A stretch of 64,000 nucleotides of DNA, taken from NCBI RefSeq assembly GCF_023703085.1, contig NZ_JAMQJY010000003.1, positions 248,001 to 312,000 on the forward strand, written 5' to 3'. The DNA comes from Alkalicoccobacillus plakortidis (lineage in GTDB: Bacteria > Bacillota > Bacilli > Bacillales > Bacillaceae_D). The notes below the pieces were generated by a model. That model did not search any database. It saw only the letters and a list, made by a program, of their open reading frames with translations, and had not been told where the DNA came from. Shown here in pieces: positions 8,548 to 19,165 of the stretch. Every line of letters begins with the position of its first letter. The stretch's first letter is position 1. The position numbers were made by a program, and so were the translations under genes.

Positions 8548-9899
8548 AACTCGCCTCCCGTTTCTCGCGGAATGTTAATCTCCCATCGAGTTCCTTCGCC
8601 CTTTTTAGACAATAAAACAGCTTTCCCTTGAAGGCTCTCTGCTCGTGAACGGATGCTTTTGAGGCCTAATGAACCTGACCGAACGCTATCAAATCCTACA
8701 CCGTCATCTGAAATAATAAGCTGTCTATGTTGATCTGTTAACTGGATAGAGATATGTATGGCAGAGGTACCTGCGTGTTTTTTTGTATTATTTATTGCTT
8801 CTTGCGCAATCCTGTATATCTCTTTTTGTTCATATTCAGTGAAATTGACACGACCAGTAACAGATAACTGCACATCCACCCCTATTAAATCTCCATACCG
8901 ACAAATAGAAGATGATAAACTACTTTCTCCCCCATCATTTTTCCGCACTTGAATAACTTCTTTTAATTCACGGAGAGCCTCTTGTACTATGTCTCCTAGA
9001 CTATTAAGTTGATCTTTCGTTTTTTCATCCGTTAGTCTAAGAGATACTCCTTTTAGACGCAGCTGTAATGAAAACAATAATTGATTAACTGAATCATGCA
9101 AGTCATTTGCAAGTTGCTGTCGTTCTTCCCGCCGAGTTAATGATTCTTCCAATTCAAGCAAGCGTTGTCTTTCTTTAAAAAGGTGGAGATGTTCTATTAA
9201 TTGAGTGATTAGCTCCTCACTGAACGTGTGCGAACCATAAATCTTTACAGTTGGCTTATCGAATTCCACTCCATCAAAATCAAAGGTATTCTTTATCTCC
9301 TGCACTAGTTCTTCATCAGAACTTTGAGAAGAGATGGTATGTAAATGCTGTAGAAAGGCACTTAATTGACTGAACTCCTCAGCACGCTTAGATTCAAGTT
9401 CAAACAGCTGAACCCGATTAATGGCTGTGCCAATCTGGTAACCTATTGTTTCTAACAAATTTAATTCATCATCTTGAAAATGTAACTTTCCAGGCGAAGC
9501 TATATTTAAAATTCCAAGCGGTCTCTCTCCAAGCTAGGATAGGAATCGTTGCATGATGAGTAATATGATTTGTGTCGCCCCAGTCCTTTTCTACAGCTCG
9601 CTCCAAACGCTGACATTCCAACATATTCACTGCGTTTGCAAGTGCACCCTTCATAAATTGATTTTTGCACAGCAGCCTCCCTTTTTTAATGGACCACAGT
9701 CCTCTCGCGAAAGCCCTGCTGGAACTCCAGATTTTGCGGCAAGTGTATGCCTGCCTCGCTCATCCACTAAAAAAATCCACCCACTTGTAAAACCTGTGAT
9801 GTTTAAAACCTTAGTTAAAACGGGTGTAAGCATAGAGGTCACATCGGTTCCCTCATTTAGTGTCTTAGAGATTTCTTTTAACGCGCGAAGAATATCCAC
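8544..9899 (-). pseudogene. GAF-domain sensor histidine kinase (HisKA_3 type), two frameshifts
   Basis: Reconstructed as about 451 residues starting at GTG 9899, with AAGGAGG upstream. Order: N-terminal GAF domain (residues 10-150, with a Cys cluster GGCC near 80), a linker coil, HisKA_3 with phospho-acceptor His in NDLHDSVNQ near 268, and HATPase_c with SDDGVGFD and GLKSIRSRAE. Two breaks interrupt it: an A-run one base short at 9662-9666, and CCAAGC at 9529-9534. Correcting the latter gives IPILAGERPLGILNIASPGK, typical of the family. The kinase is soluble (no membrane helices). Same operon as the regulator at 7906. Confidence 0.85.
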
Positions 9900-9951
9900 A
9901 TACGGGACCTCCTTCCACTTTTTTCTTAGTGTATCATATTTAGTCGTTCGT

Positions 9952-10413
9952 TTAATGAGTGAAAACAAACGTTTCTTTATATGGACGATCTCCCTCTTCA
10001 CCCGATGTCCAAAGTACGTCAATTTCAATTTGTTTTGCTTTTTTTGTGACGGAGAGTGCTGAATGAACAGCTTTTCCATCCAATTTTGTGAGGTCGACTG
10101 CTCTTTGCTCATCTAATATGGCTAGTCCATACCTTACATTTGTTTTGGCTTCATCCCGATAAGCACGAACCATAACTGAACCAAGCTGTCCTGACTTATT
10201 TTGAATCTCTAGTTCATAGGTATCAAATTTCTTTGGATCTGGTTTTTCTAATCTAGAGTCGTTTTTTGCTTCCTTGATTGATACCGTCCAGTGTTCGGAT
10301 TCTTTCACCTGTGGAAGCTCATCAAAAGTTAACGCTTGTGTTCTCATCGTTAAAACACCAAATGTCAGTAGAACCGATAACAAACCGACGATCCATACAC
10401 GGTGAGTTCTCAT
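9952..10413 (-). CDS. Secreted or membrane-anchored protein of unknown function
   Basis: A 153-residue protein with an N-terminal hydrophobic segment at about residues 7-28 (WIVGLLSVLLTFGVL), then a basic and acidic mixed domain predicted to be beta-rich (YELEIQNKSGQLGSVMVRAYR). It is the first gene of the operon that continues with the GAF kinase 52 bp later, the response regulator and a small membrane protein, so it may be an extracytoplasmic partner of that system (inference). No family recognised. Confidence 0.65.
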   Translation of the reverse strand: MRTHRVWIVGLLSVLLTFGVLTMRTQALTFDELPQVKESEHWTVSIKEAKNDSRLEKPDPKKFDTYELEIQNKSGQLGSVMVRAYRDEAKTNVRYGLAILDEQRAVDLTKLDGKAVHSALSVTKKAKQIEIDVLWTSGEEGDRPYKETFVFTH

Positions 10414-10473
10414 AGCACGTCACTCCTTTTCCATAGTTTTTGCAAAAGAATCTTAGAATATCCAGAAAAAACG

Positions 10474-10504
10474 ACAAAAAAAGAGACACCTTTCAAGGCA
10501 TCCC
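10474..10504 (-). terminator. Possible minus-strand terminator
   Basis: On the minus strand GGGATGCCT pairs with AGGTGTCTC through several G-U pairs around a three-base loop and is followed by seven T. It lies upstream of the gene at 10413 with no minus-strand gene feeding it, so it may stop antisense transcription from the helicase region or act as a leader. Weak. Confidence 0.35.
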
Positions 10505-10631
10505 TTTTCCAATATATGTATGATCTATTTTAGGCAGTTGTATAGTATGTAGCTTAGCAAATTTTTAAATATAAGTCTATATTTTTTTCTGATTTTAACT
10601 CAGAATAATTGTATACATAGGAGGCGATACA

Positions 10632-12690
10632 ATGAGCGATTCATTTCAAGAGGAATATCAGGTGCTACAGCAGAAGTTGCGTCAAATTCATTCTTATGGC
10701 GAAACACTTGAAGCCATGCCCAGGTACCGTGGAGATGACTTTAACGAACAGGTTCTAGAAGACAGCCGCGAAAGACAACGACAGATCATAAAAAAAGCGA
10801 GCCAAGAACCTTACTTCGGCCGCCTAGATTTTAAAGAGTACTCTCAAGAAGAATCAACACCCTTATATATTGGAAAAGCCGGCGTTCACGATGAAAAAAC
10901 GGGAGACGTTTTAGTGGTGGATTGGCGTGCTCCTGTATCTAGTCTTTTCTATGCTTTTTCAGGCAGTGAGGAGGATGTGTACTACGTCGCACCAGAAGGA
11001 GTGGTTGATGGAACCATCGGGTTAAAACGGAACATAATGATTCGAGAGCAAGAGTTGCAACGTGTTGTAGATAGCTACAAGCAAGGGGAGTCAACAAGTA
11101 GTGGTGGCGATGAATTTTTATTGTATAAACTAGGTGAACAAAAGGATAATCGCCTACAAGATATTGTTTCGACAATTCAAGGGGAGCAAAACGAAATCAT
11201 TCGCCACCCTCAAAATAAAGCAGTCATCATTCAAGGAGTTGCGGGAAGTGGAAAAACCACCGTTGCTCTGCACCGACTTGCCTATCTACTGTACGAGTAC
11301 CGGGAACAGATACAAGCAGAAAACATGATCATCTTTGCCCCAAATGCCATGTTCCTTGATTATATTTCACAGGTTCTGCCTGAGTTAGGGGTAGGACATA
11401 TCCGACAGACGACATTTCATGAGTGGGCCATCCAGACGCTCGATGATCCGGCTATTCAAATAGCAAGCCAAACACATAAGCTACAGAAACGATTTGAGCA
11501 AACCGAATCTACTCTTGATCAAGCCACTCAGTACAAAGGATCTGTTGCTTTTAAGCAATGTATCGAGCAGGAATTGCTGGAAATTGAAGAAGGCTCTTTT
11601 CCTACTGAAGACTTTCAAGCTTGGCATGGAGCAACTCTCTCATCTGAAACGTTAGCTAAGTGGCGTACAATCGACTTTCGAGACTCCCCCGTTCGAGTAA
11701 AACATGAAAGAATCAAAGCGCGAATGAAGCGCTGGATTGAAATCGAAGTCAAACAGCAATTTTTAGATAAAAAAGAACAGCAAGAGCTGCGCAAAGACAC
11801 AATGGCTAAGCTACGAACGTTTTTAGCAAGAATTAAAAAAAGAACACCGTTTCAGCTTTATAAGCAAATCCTTAAAAATAATGAGATGTCGCTTCAGGAG
11901 AATATGGTGGAACCAGAAGACCTTGCCCCTCTTCTCCATATTCATCATAGATGGATTGGACTCGATAAGGAAAAACGCTTTGACCATGTTGTCATTGATG
12001 AAGCACAGGATTTTTCACCCTATCAAATTGCCGTTCTACAAGAACAAACCAGAGGGCAATCCTTCACGATCCTAGGTGACTTATCTCAGGGCATTCACAG
12101 CGTTCAGGGGATTGATCAATGGTCTTCCTTTGAACATCTCTTTGGTGAAAGAAAAACGGCTTATTTTGAGATGAATAAAAGCTACCGATCTACGTATGAG
12201 ATTATTGAGTGCGCAAACCATATTCTAAAGCAGTTTCCACAGCGTAGGGTTATGGCAGAGCCTGTTTTTCGTAGTGGGGAACCTGTGTCTATTCGTCAAG
12301 TTGAGCAGGAGGATATGAAGCAGGAAGTACAAGGCTGGATAACTACCATGCAGAATGAAGGATTCCAGACAATTGCCGTGATAGGAAGAACTCATGATCA
12401 ATGTTCAATCATGTATGAGAAACTAAGTGAAGATAACAAAGAGCTTACCTTTATTCAGGCAGAGGATGATGCCTATAAAGGGGGAACCTCGATTTTACCC
12501 GTCTATCTCTCAAAAGGTCTGGAGTTTCGATGCCGTTTTATTACTTGAGGTGGATCAGCATAGCTATCAACACATTCCAGAGCATATAAAACTTCTCTAT
12601 GTTGGAGCAACGAGAGCACTTCACCGACTAGAGATGTTCTATGCAGGTGAGATTACACCTCTTCTAAAAGACTATTCAGTGAGCCAGTAG
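10632..12690 (+). pseudogene. HelD-like UvrD/Rep-family helicase, one frameshift
   Basis: About 685 residues reconstructed. An N-terminal coiled coil leads to YFGRLDF and VVDWRAPVSSLFY, both typical of HelD, the RNA-polymerase recycling motor. Walker A is QGVAGSGKTT near residue 203, Walker B DEAQDF near 455, and motif VI-like LLYVGATRAL is near the end. It is about 90 residues shorter than B. subtilis HelD (774), so it may be a paralogue. The frame breaks at 12524-12526: one T fewer gives KGLEFDAVLLLEV and reads to 12690. ATG 10632 follows AGGAGGCG. Confidence 0.85.
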
Positions 12691-12696
12691 CTTGTA

Positions 12697-12727
12697 GCGG
12701 AGAAGGTAGCTCTATGTACCTCTCCGC
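12697..12727 (+). terminator. Hairpin without U tract
   Basis: GCGGAG..GGTA (12697-12708) pairs with TACC..CTCCGC (12717-12727). It is directly after the helicase stop but lacks a T run, so it may be an mRNA-stabilising 3' hairpin or weak terminator. Confidence 0.35.
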
Positions 12728-12762
12728 CCCATTCTAATACTATAAGGAGTAACCAACTAGAT

Positions 12763-13695
12763 ATGATAGATTTAACTTTGTTACAGAACTCTATTCCAGC
12801 TATACAGCATGCTACTACATTAGAAAAAATACACAAAGGATTTTCACCTGATCACAAATACATCGTTCATTTTCATCATCAACCATCACTTATTTTAAGA
12901 GTCGGTAGCTCAGGGACTATGGATGACCGGAGAAAAGAAGCGAATCTCTTGCTTTCTCTACATGATAAAGGCGTGCGTTGTCCTAAACCAATCGACAGTG
13001 GACACCTTCTTTCGTTAGACCATTTCTACCATCTCTATTCGTATATAGATGGAGATGATGCAGAGACTACTTTACCTCAGTTATCCAAAAACGATCAGTA
13101 TCAAATCGGTTTAGTAGCCGGAAGAGAACTCGCTCTTATGCATACGGTATCAGCTCCAGAATCCATAGCCTCATGGGAGGAAAGAGCACTAATCAAACAT
13201 ACTAACTATCTAGCTAGCTATCATTCGAGCGGAGTAAAACTGCAAGATGATCAGAAGTTGATCGATTTTATTGAAGCAAACAAACATTTTCTAAAAAACC
13301 GTCCTAATCAATTTCAGCATGATGATTTCCACCTGAATAATATCATGATTAAGGACAGCCATTACTCTGGAGCGATTGATTTTAATGGGTATGATTGGGG
13401 AGATCCGTATCATGATTTTGTCAAAATCGCCCTTTTCTCAAGACAAACCAGTATCCCTTTTTCAATTGGACAAATCCATGGATACTTTAATCATCAGATC
13501 CCAGAAACGTTTTGGACTCTCTATTCTATTTACACAGCTATGACTGTTTTTTCATCAATCGTTTGGTCTTTACGCGTTGCACCGGAACAATTTGATGAGA
13601 TGCTCGGCAGACTTCACACTGTGCTTCGTGACCATCATTCATTTGATCAAGTTGCACCCTCTTGGTTTACAAGAAATGTTCAAGCGTTCCTCTAA
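12763..13695 (+). CDS. APH-fold phosphotransferase
   Basis: A 310-residue kinase of the aminoglycoside/choline phosphotransferase superfamily. The Brenner-type catalytic motif is HDDFHLNNIM near residue 192 (catalytic Asp and Asn), and the metal-binding aspartate is in IDFNGYDWGDP about 18 residues later. N-lobe features are divergent. Many chromosomal Bacillus members of this type phosphorylate unknown small molecules, so an antibiotic-resistance role should not be assumed. ATG 12763 has AAGGAG upstream. Its stop codon overlaps, tail to tail, that of the DedA gene on the other strand. Confidence 0.85.
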   Translation: MIDLTLLQNSIPAIQHATTLEKIHKGFSPDHKYIVHFHHQPSLILRVGSSGTMDDRRKEANLLLSLHDKGVRCPKPIDSGHLLSLDHFYHLYSYIDGDDAETTLPQLSKNDQYQIGLVAGRELALMHTVSAPESIASWEERALIKHTNYLASYHSSGVKLQDDQKLIDFIEANKHFLKNRPNQFQHDDFHLNNIMIKDSHYSGAIDFNGYDWGDPYHDFVKIALFSRQTSIPFSIGQIHGYFNHQIPETFWTLYSIYTAMTVFSSIVWSLRVAPEQFDEMLGRLHTVLRDHHSFDQVAPSWFTRNVQAFL

Positions 13696-14303
13696 GATCG
13701 TCTACGGCGACGAATATACCAAATCACTACGAGAATTGCGATGACAGCAATCGCCACATACGCAATATCTGAATAGACAGCCATATAACCTAGTACGTCT
13801 TCCCATGATTCGCCAAGCCTTGCTCCTAGCAGAACCAGTATCGTATTCCAAATAATTGTCCCTAGTGTTGTAAACAACAAAAATAGGAAAAACGGCATGT
13901 TCGACATGCCTGCTGGAATGGAGATGAGGCTTCGAATTAAGGGTATCATTCGACAGAAAAATACAGTCCAGATCCCGTAGCGGTCAAACCACGCATCCGC
14001 CTTATAGAGATCCTCTCGTTTTAGTCGGAGGATTGGTCCAAACCGATCAATGATTTTCTCTAGTTTTGCTACATCAAGAAGTAGTCCAACTCCATACAAA
14101 ACCGCTGCACCAATGACAGAACCAAGCGTCGAGGCGATAATGACTCCCGTTACTGATAAGTTTGTAGTTGTTGTCATAAAGCCGCCAAACGTCAAAATAA
14201 CCTCTGATGGGATCGGAGGAAACAGATTTTCTAGAGCAATCATAAGAAATACTCCGAAATAGCCATACTCCTCCATAAAAGTCATAATCCACTCTTCCAC
14301 CAC
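13692..14303 (-). CDS. DedA/VTT-family membrane protein
   Basis: A 203-residue integral membrane protein with the DedA signature ENLFPPIPSEVILTFGGF at residues 25-42 and the conserved re-entrant element FFCRMIPLIRSLISIPAGMS near 115-134. Family members include flippases that recycle undecaprenyl phosphate or phosphatidylethanolamine and support proton-motive-force homeostasis; which lipid this one moves is not readable. It ends in a basic cytoplasmic tail IRRRRRS. GTG 14303 is chosen because AGGAAG lies upstream. Confidence 0.9.
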   Translation of the reverse strand: MVEEWIMTFMEEYGYFGVFLMIALENLFPPIPSEVILTFGGFMTTTTNLSVTGVIIASTLGSVIGAAVLYGVGLLLDVAKLEKIIDRFGPILRLKREDLYKADAWFDRYGIWTVFFCRMIPLIRSLISIPAGMSNMPFFLFLLFTTLGTIIWNTILVLLGARLGESWEDVLGYMAVYSDIAYVAIAVIAILVVIWYIRRRRRS

Positions 14304-14400
14304 ATGACTTCCTTTCCAAGCTAGATTTCAATTACTAACTTGAAAATAGCAGACTCACATATTTATAGCTAGCTATTTTTTTGAGCGATGATAACACCAA

Positions 14401-14433
14401 GTAAGCCCGATGGCAATCTACCACCGGGCTTAC
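14401..14433 (-). terminator. Hairpin downstream of the YhgE gene
   Basis: GTAAGCCCG (14401-14409) pairs with CGGGCTTAC (14425-14433), with TGG/CCA extending the stem. It is 43 bp after the YhgE stop. No convincing T tail on either strand, so termination is plausible but not certain. Confidence 0.45.
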
Positions 14434-14475
14434 TCAAGACTTATACGTTTGCTGTTTGATCCATTCTTTTTGCTT

Positions 14476-17400
14476 TCATAACAAAATATGCAATGGAACC
14501 ACTGTAAAAACAACAAAGATTCCAGCTAGTACTAACAAATCACTCACCATTGAACCGCCGAGAGTAATCGCCTGACGATAGGCGTCAATGGAATATGTCA
14601 TTGGTAGGAATGGATGAATCGCTTGGAAAAATCCATTTGAAAGCTGAATCGGGAACGTTCCTCCAGCTCCTCCGAGCTGAAAAATCATAAGAATTAACAT
14701 CATAAAACTTCCCGGTGGCCCAAATAAAATGTTAAAGAATTGGATCAAAGCCATAAAAGCAATCGATGTCACTAAAGCTACTAGTAGTGTGGCCCCAACG
14801 CTTTGTGGCTCAAGACCAACGATCCATACCATAACCGCAACTAATACACTAGCTTGCAGCAATGAAACAAGGAAATGAATCGAGAACTTACTCAACCACC
14901 ATTTAATCCCTGATGTTGGATATTCAGCAGGCTCCTTAATTGGAAACAGTAAGCAATAAATAACCGCTCCAATAAATAACGCAACTGACATCATATATGG
15001 AGCCATTCCATATCCGTAGTTGGGAAGTTCAGAAACTTGAGTCTCTGATAGTTCAGTTGGAGCAGAGAACATCCCTGCATTATCATCTTCTGAATGAATA
15101 TCCCTTACTTCTTCGGCTCCCTCAGCTAGCTTATCAGCTAGCTCCTGCGAGCCATCAACAAGCTGAACAGAACCATCCTTTAACTCATGAGCGCCATCAT
15201 TTAATTGACCTGCCCCGTCAGCTAGGTCATTTAATCCTCCGTTTAAAGAATGAAGGCCGTCTTGGATCTGTGGAAGTCCTTCCGCAAGAGAATTTGCTCC
15301 TTCTTCCAACGCATTTCCGTTTTCATCGAGCTGCTGTGCACCAAGCCGCAAGTTCAGGTCCACTCTCTGCAAGCTCGCTCGAACCAGCAGATAGCTCATC
15401 GCCTTTACCTGCCAACTCTCCTGCTCCACCTGTAAGGTCGCCTGACTTCTCATTTAATGTTTGAGAACCGCAGCAAGCTCAGCTCCCTTATCTGCAAGCA
15501 TCTCTGTGCCACTCGTTAATTCACCTGATTTCGAGCTCAGTTCATCTGCACCTGAAGACAACTGCTCAGCTGCACCATTAAGTTGATCAACGCCTTCTGT
15601 ATATTGATTAATTCCATCTTCTAGTGCAACTGCTCCCTCGTTTAGACTAGCAACACCGCCTGCCGCCTGCTCGGACCGTTCAGCAAAAGTTGATAAGCCA
15701 TCCGTTAGCTGCTTGCTACCATCATGAGCTGAACCGATTCCACCAGAAAGCTGCGCCACAGCACCTTGAAGGCGTTCTGCTCCCTCACCTACAATACCTG
15801 ATTCAAGATCTGCATAACCATTTTGGAGCTCGCCTGCCCCTTGAACCAATTGGTCGAAACGATCTATTGCATCTGGGATAGCCTTTGTTGCCTCGTTAAC
15901 AGACCCAAGCTTCTCGTTTAGTTCACCGACTGCTGTTTTTAATCCAGCTATACTTTCATTTACTGCAGCTGTATCTGCTTCAGTAGATTGATTGCCTTGA
16001 GCCGCCTCAACCTCACTTAATAGTGTTTCTTTTTGTTCATCAGATAGATCTGCACTACTATTCGCAATTACATTTTGAATCTCAGTGTCATTAGACGTTT
16101 TGCGTTCTAGTACCTGTTGATTAAGAGAAGCTATTTTCTCAGATAAGTCATCAAGTGCTGAACCAATTGAAGAGTTCAAATCTTGATTGCTCACATTTTC
16201 ACTTAATTGATTTAACGAATCCTGAATCTGTTTGAGACCTTGAACCAACTCTGCTGATTTTTCTGTTGATCCTTCTAGTTTCTCAGCTAATCCATTTACT
16301 TTCTCTTCAAGACTTGAACTACCTTCATCTAGCACGGCAAGTCCATCTGATAACTCAGATCCTTTTTCAGCGAGTGTAGAGGCACCTTCATTTAATTGAG
16401 AGATACCTGGCTCCAACTCTTGCAGTCCCTCTGCAAGCTGGGTACTTCCGCCTCTCAAATCTTCGTTATTACCAGCAAGCTCTTTGGCACCTGCTTTTTG
16501 TTCTGTTAATCCATCTCGTAATTGTTCAACACCATCTGTATACTGCTTCACACCATCATTTAATTGACCAGCACTGGATGTATACTGCTGGACTCCTTCA
16601 TTCAAATCGTTGACACCAGCTGCAAACTGTTCGACACCGTTATACAACGTGCCAACTCCAGATACATATTGCTGAACGCCATTATTTAAGTCGTTTGCTC
16701 CAAGCTGTATATTGCTGCAAGCCTGAGTTCAGACTACCTACACCTTCTGTATAAGAATGAATGCCTTCAGCAAGATCTGACGCCCCACTTGCTGCAGTTC
16801 CGACATTCACCTCTAGCTTTTCTCCGCCTTCTTCAGCAGAGTTAGCCCCATCTTGAAAGGTCACGGTGCTATCGGCAATCTTTTGAAGATTATCTTCGAG
16901 TTTTTGATTACCATCCTTTAATTCGGTTGCACCATCAGACCCGTCCTGAAAACCGTCTCCAACCTCATCAAGTTTTGTGAACATTGTCTCTGCATATTCC
17001 TTCGTGACGGTTTCAGCAATTTCCTGATTAAGCTCTTTAGCGGCTGATTCACTAATTTTCTGCGCGATGTAATTTTGACCGCCACTTGTATAATACTCAA
17101 GGTTCATTTTTTGTGGATGATCATCTAACACAGTTGAAGCATGTTCTGAAAAGGTATCTGGGATGACTACAACCATGTAATAATCACCGTTCTCTAACCC
17201 TTCCATCGCTTCATCACGATTTGGCATATGCCAATCCAAACTGTCATTATCCTCGAGATTTTCTATCAGATCCTGCCCAATTTGTAATGTTTCCCCTTCA
17301 TACTCAACTGCCTGATCTTCATTTACAATCGCAACTGGTAACTGATCTGCATTACCATAGGGGTCCCAAGAGCTAGCAAGAAAAATTCCTGCATACATAC

Positions 17401-17485
17401 TAGGTATAATCAGTAACGCTAATACAACCACAAGCAATTTTCTATTTGTTAAGAGCTTCTTCCACTCTGCTTTTATCATATTCAT
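14476..17485 (-). pseudogene. YhgE/Pip family membrane protein, three frameshifts
   Basis: Reconstructed as about 1,000 residues. N-terminal membrane helix (LLVVVLALLIIPSMYAGIFL), then an extracytoplasmic region with dozens of short repeats of the type LxDGxxQLxxG that should form a long coiled stalk, then an ABC-2-like module with about five helices at the C-terminus. B. subtilis YhgE and the lactococcal phage infection protein share this plan; transport role unproven. Breaks: CCAAGC at 16700-16705 and 15341-15346, and a missing G near 15468. Correcting all three restores the repeats. It overlaps the Rrf2 gene by four bases. Confidence 0.85.
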
Positions 17486-17991
17486 CTTGCATCGCCTTTC
17501 CCTTCAGTAGAACTAACTTCCTTTGCTATTGATTGATTCCAATCATATAGAGCCAAATTTTCAAAACCAGTGATCTCAGACAGCATTTCTTTTAGAGGAA
17601 ATTTGGCTAACTCGTTTCGATAGCTGCTTTGAGCACTTAAAAAGGATTCTTGAAAAACCTTTTCCCCTATTTCCGTAACTTTTGACTCAGGGAACGTTCG
17701 CTGAAACAATCCATCCAATTGAAGAAAATCCTCTGTCCCCTCAATCGCATCAAAAAGGTCCAATGCTGTAACATCCTCAATTGGACGAGCTAGTGTAAAT
17801 CCACCATTTGTCCCTGACACAGATTTAATCAAATTGTGCACTACAAGCTTTCTCATTACCTTTTTTAAATAGGAAGAAGACACATGTAATCGACTACTGA
17901 TCACGTCACTTTTAACTGGCTGACCTTCTACCTGTGTCGCAAGAATCACCAGAATACATGCTGCCTGCTCCACTCCACCTTTAAGCTTCAT
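17482..17991 (-). CDS. Rrf2-family transcriptional regulator
   Basis: A 169-residue winged-helix protein; the DNA-binding region is SSRLHVSSSYLKKVMRKLVVHNLIKSV-like at residues 33-60 with the wing GGFTLARP. It has none of the three clustered cysteines that hold an Fe-S cluster in NsrR or IscR, so it is more likely a ligand-responsive type. It overlaps the YhgE gene by ATGA and a palindromic operator sits directly upstream, so it most likely represses its own operon. Inducer unknown. Confidence 0.9.
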   Translation of the reverse strand: MKLKGGVEQAACILVILATQVEGQPVKSDVISSRLHVSSSYLKKVMRKLVVHNLIKSVSGTNGGFTLARPIEDVTALDLFDAIEGTEDFLQLDGLFQRTFPESKVTEIGEKVFQESFLSAQSSYRNELAKFPLKEMLSEITGFENLALYDWNQSIAKEVSSTEGKGDAR

Positions 17992-18020
17992 CTATTTATC
18001 ACACCTCATTAAAGACTTTA

Positions 18021-18071
18021 ATTGTACATAATGGATAAAAAATGTCCATGACTGGAGTATACTCCGGTCAT
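18021..18071 (-). promoter_or_regulatory. Promoter and palindromic operator of the Rrf2-yhgE operon
   Basis: A 24-bp palindrome at 18048-18071, halves ATGACTGGAGTA and TACTCCGGTCAT, has one mismatch. Abutting it on the minus strand is -35 TGGACA (18048-18043), a 16-bp spacer and -10 TACAAT (18026-18021), 30 bp before the ATG at 17991. The position suits a repressor that blocks polymerase entry. Autoregulation by the Rrf2 protein is inferred. Confidence 0.75.
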
Positions 18072-18174
18072 TACGGCATTGCAAGGGTCAAATTTTAAAA
18101 AATGGGGGAAAGAAGCTTGGGCAGAAGTATACGGATAACTTATAAAGACAAACGCAGTTCAGTTTTTATGATAG

Positions 18175-19065
18175 TTATGTCCAGCCCATTCCTATAATCC
18201 TCATAATTACTGCCAAGCTAGTTGCTACTTCTCGCATCATTGTCATCATTTCCTCAATTGCTCCTTCTCTCTCTTTATTCTTGTGAGAAACAACGTACGT
18301 AGAAATACGTGATGCACTTTGAATATCTTCTGCCTTGATAGCTCCTGTAGTTAGTTCTTTTTCAATATAAAAATAAGGTAAAAGAGCTTTGCCTATGCCG
18401 CTGATTGCACACTGTTTGATGGCTTCTGTACTCCAGAATTCAAGTTTATCTTTGCTTTGCCATCCTCGACTTTTTACGAGATCATCCATGATACTTCTGT
18501 AGCTGCACTCTCCTTCTGTGTATAAAAGAGCGTCGTTCTCTTTTTCCAAATCAGCTCCTGCAATCATCATTCTCTCCTGTTTCAATTCCTCTATATATAG
18601 ATTGTGATCTATCCAGTTGTCCTTCTCTAAAATGATTGCCAAGTCTAATTCGCCACTTTGGAACTGGCTATTTAGATCCTGATAATGGACCGAACGCAGT
18701 ATCAACTTTACTTTCGGATGCATTTTCTTAAATCGAGCTAAAATATCTGGCATTCTCGCAATAATTAAAGACTCAGATGCACCAATTCGTAACTCTCCTG
18801 TTAACTGATCCTTATCTTGCAAAATTCCTTTAGCCTCCACATACTTTGCAGTGATTTCTTTTGCATATGGAAGGAATGTATGACCATGTTCCGTTAATAC
18901 AATCTTACTCCCTAAGCGGTCAAAAAGCCGTTTTCCTAATTCATTTTCTAGATCCTTTATATGGTTTGTGACAGACGACTGTGCGTACCCTAATTCATCT
19001 GCCGCTTTCTTAAAACCATTTCTCTGAACAATCGTTATAAATGTTACTAGGTGTCGTAACTCCAT
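18175..19065 (-). CDS. LysR-family transcriptional regulator
   Basis: A 296-residue LysR-type regulator: N-terminal HTH with NGFKKAADELGYAQSSVTNH at residues 16-35, then the effector-binding fold from about residue 90 (GELRIGASESL). It is divergent from a flavin reductase gene 100 bp away, and LysR proteins usually control the divergent neighbour. Two direct repeats in the shared region are candidate sites. Effector unknown; the pairing suggests a quinone or other redox compound (inference). Confidence 0.9.
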   Translation of the reverse strand: MELRHLVTFITIVQRNGFKKAADELGYAQSSVTNHIKDLENELGKRLFDRLGSKIVLTEHGHTFLPYAKEITAKYVEAKGILQDKDQLTGELRIGASESLIIARMPDILARFKKMHPKVKLILRSVHYQDLNSQFQSGELDLAIILEKDNWIDHNLYIEELKQERMMIAGADLEKENDALLYTEGECSYRSIMDDLVKSRGWQSKDKLEFWSTEAIKQCAISGIGKALLPYFYIEKELTTGAIKAEDIQSASRISTYVVSHKNKEREGAIEEMMTMMREVATSLAVIMRIIGMGWT

Positions 19066-19074
19066 ATGTCCTCC

Positions 19075-19122
19075 ATTATTCGTTTTAGTGAACTCTTTTA
19101 TCTATATTATTCATTTTACTGA
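19075..19122. promoter_or_regulatory. Direct repeats in the LysR/flavin reductase intergenic region
   Basis: ATTATTCGTTTTAGTGA (19075-19091) and ATTATTCATTTTACTGA (19106-19122) match at 15 of 17 positions and are 31 bp apart, three helical turns, so both lie on one DNA face. They sit between the divergent starts at 19065 and 19166 and are good candidates for LysR binding. Confidence 0.55.
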
Positions 19123-19165
19123 TATCGATTATAGACGTAAACTAAAGAAAAAAAGGAGTGTACAA

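Noticed and set aside
12427..12690. Programmed frameshift in the helicase gene
   Set aside because: No slippery heptamer or downstream structure; a simple one-T length change explains it and similar breaks occur all over the window.
12763..13695. Aminoglycoside resistance gene
   Set aside because: It shares only the generic APH-fold motifs; no features of known resistance enzymes and no mobile context.
14476..17485. Three separate genes for the YhgE region
   Set aside because: The three frames cover non-overlapping parts of one family and join after three one-base corrections; only the first has a ribosome site.
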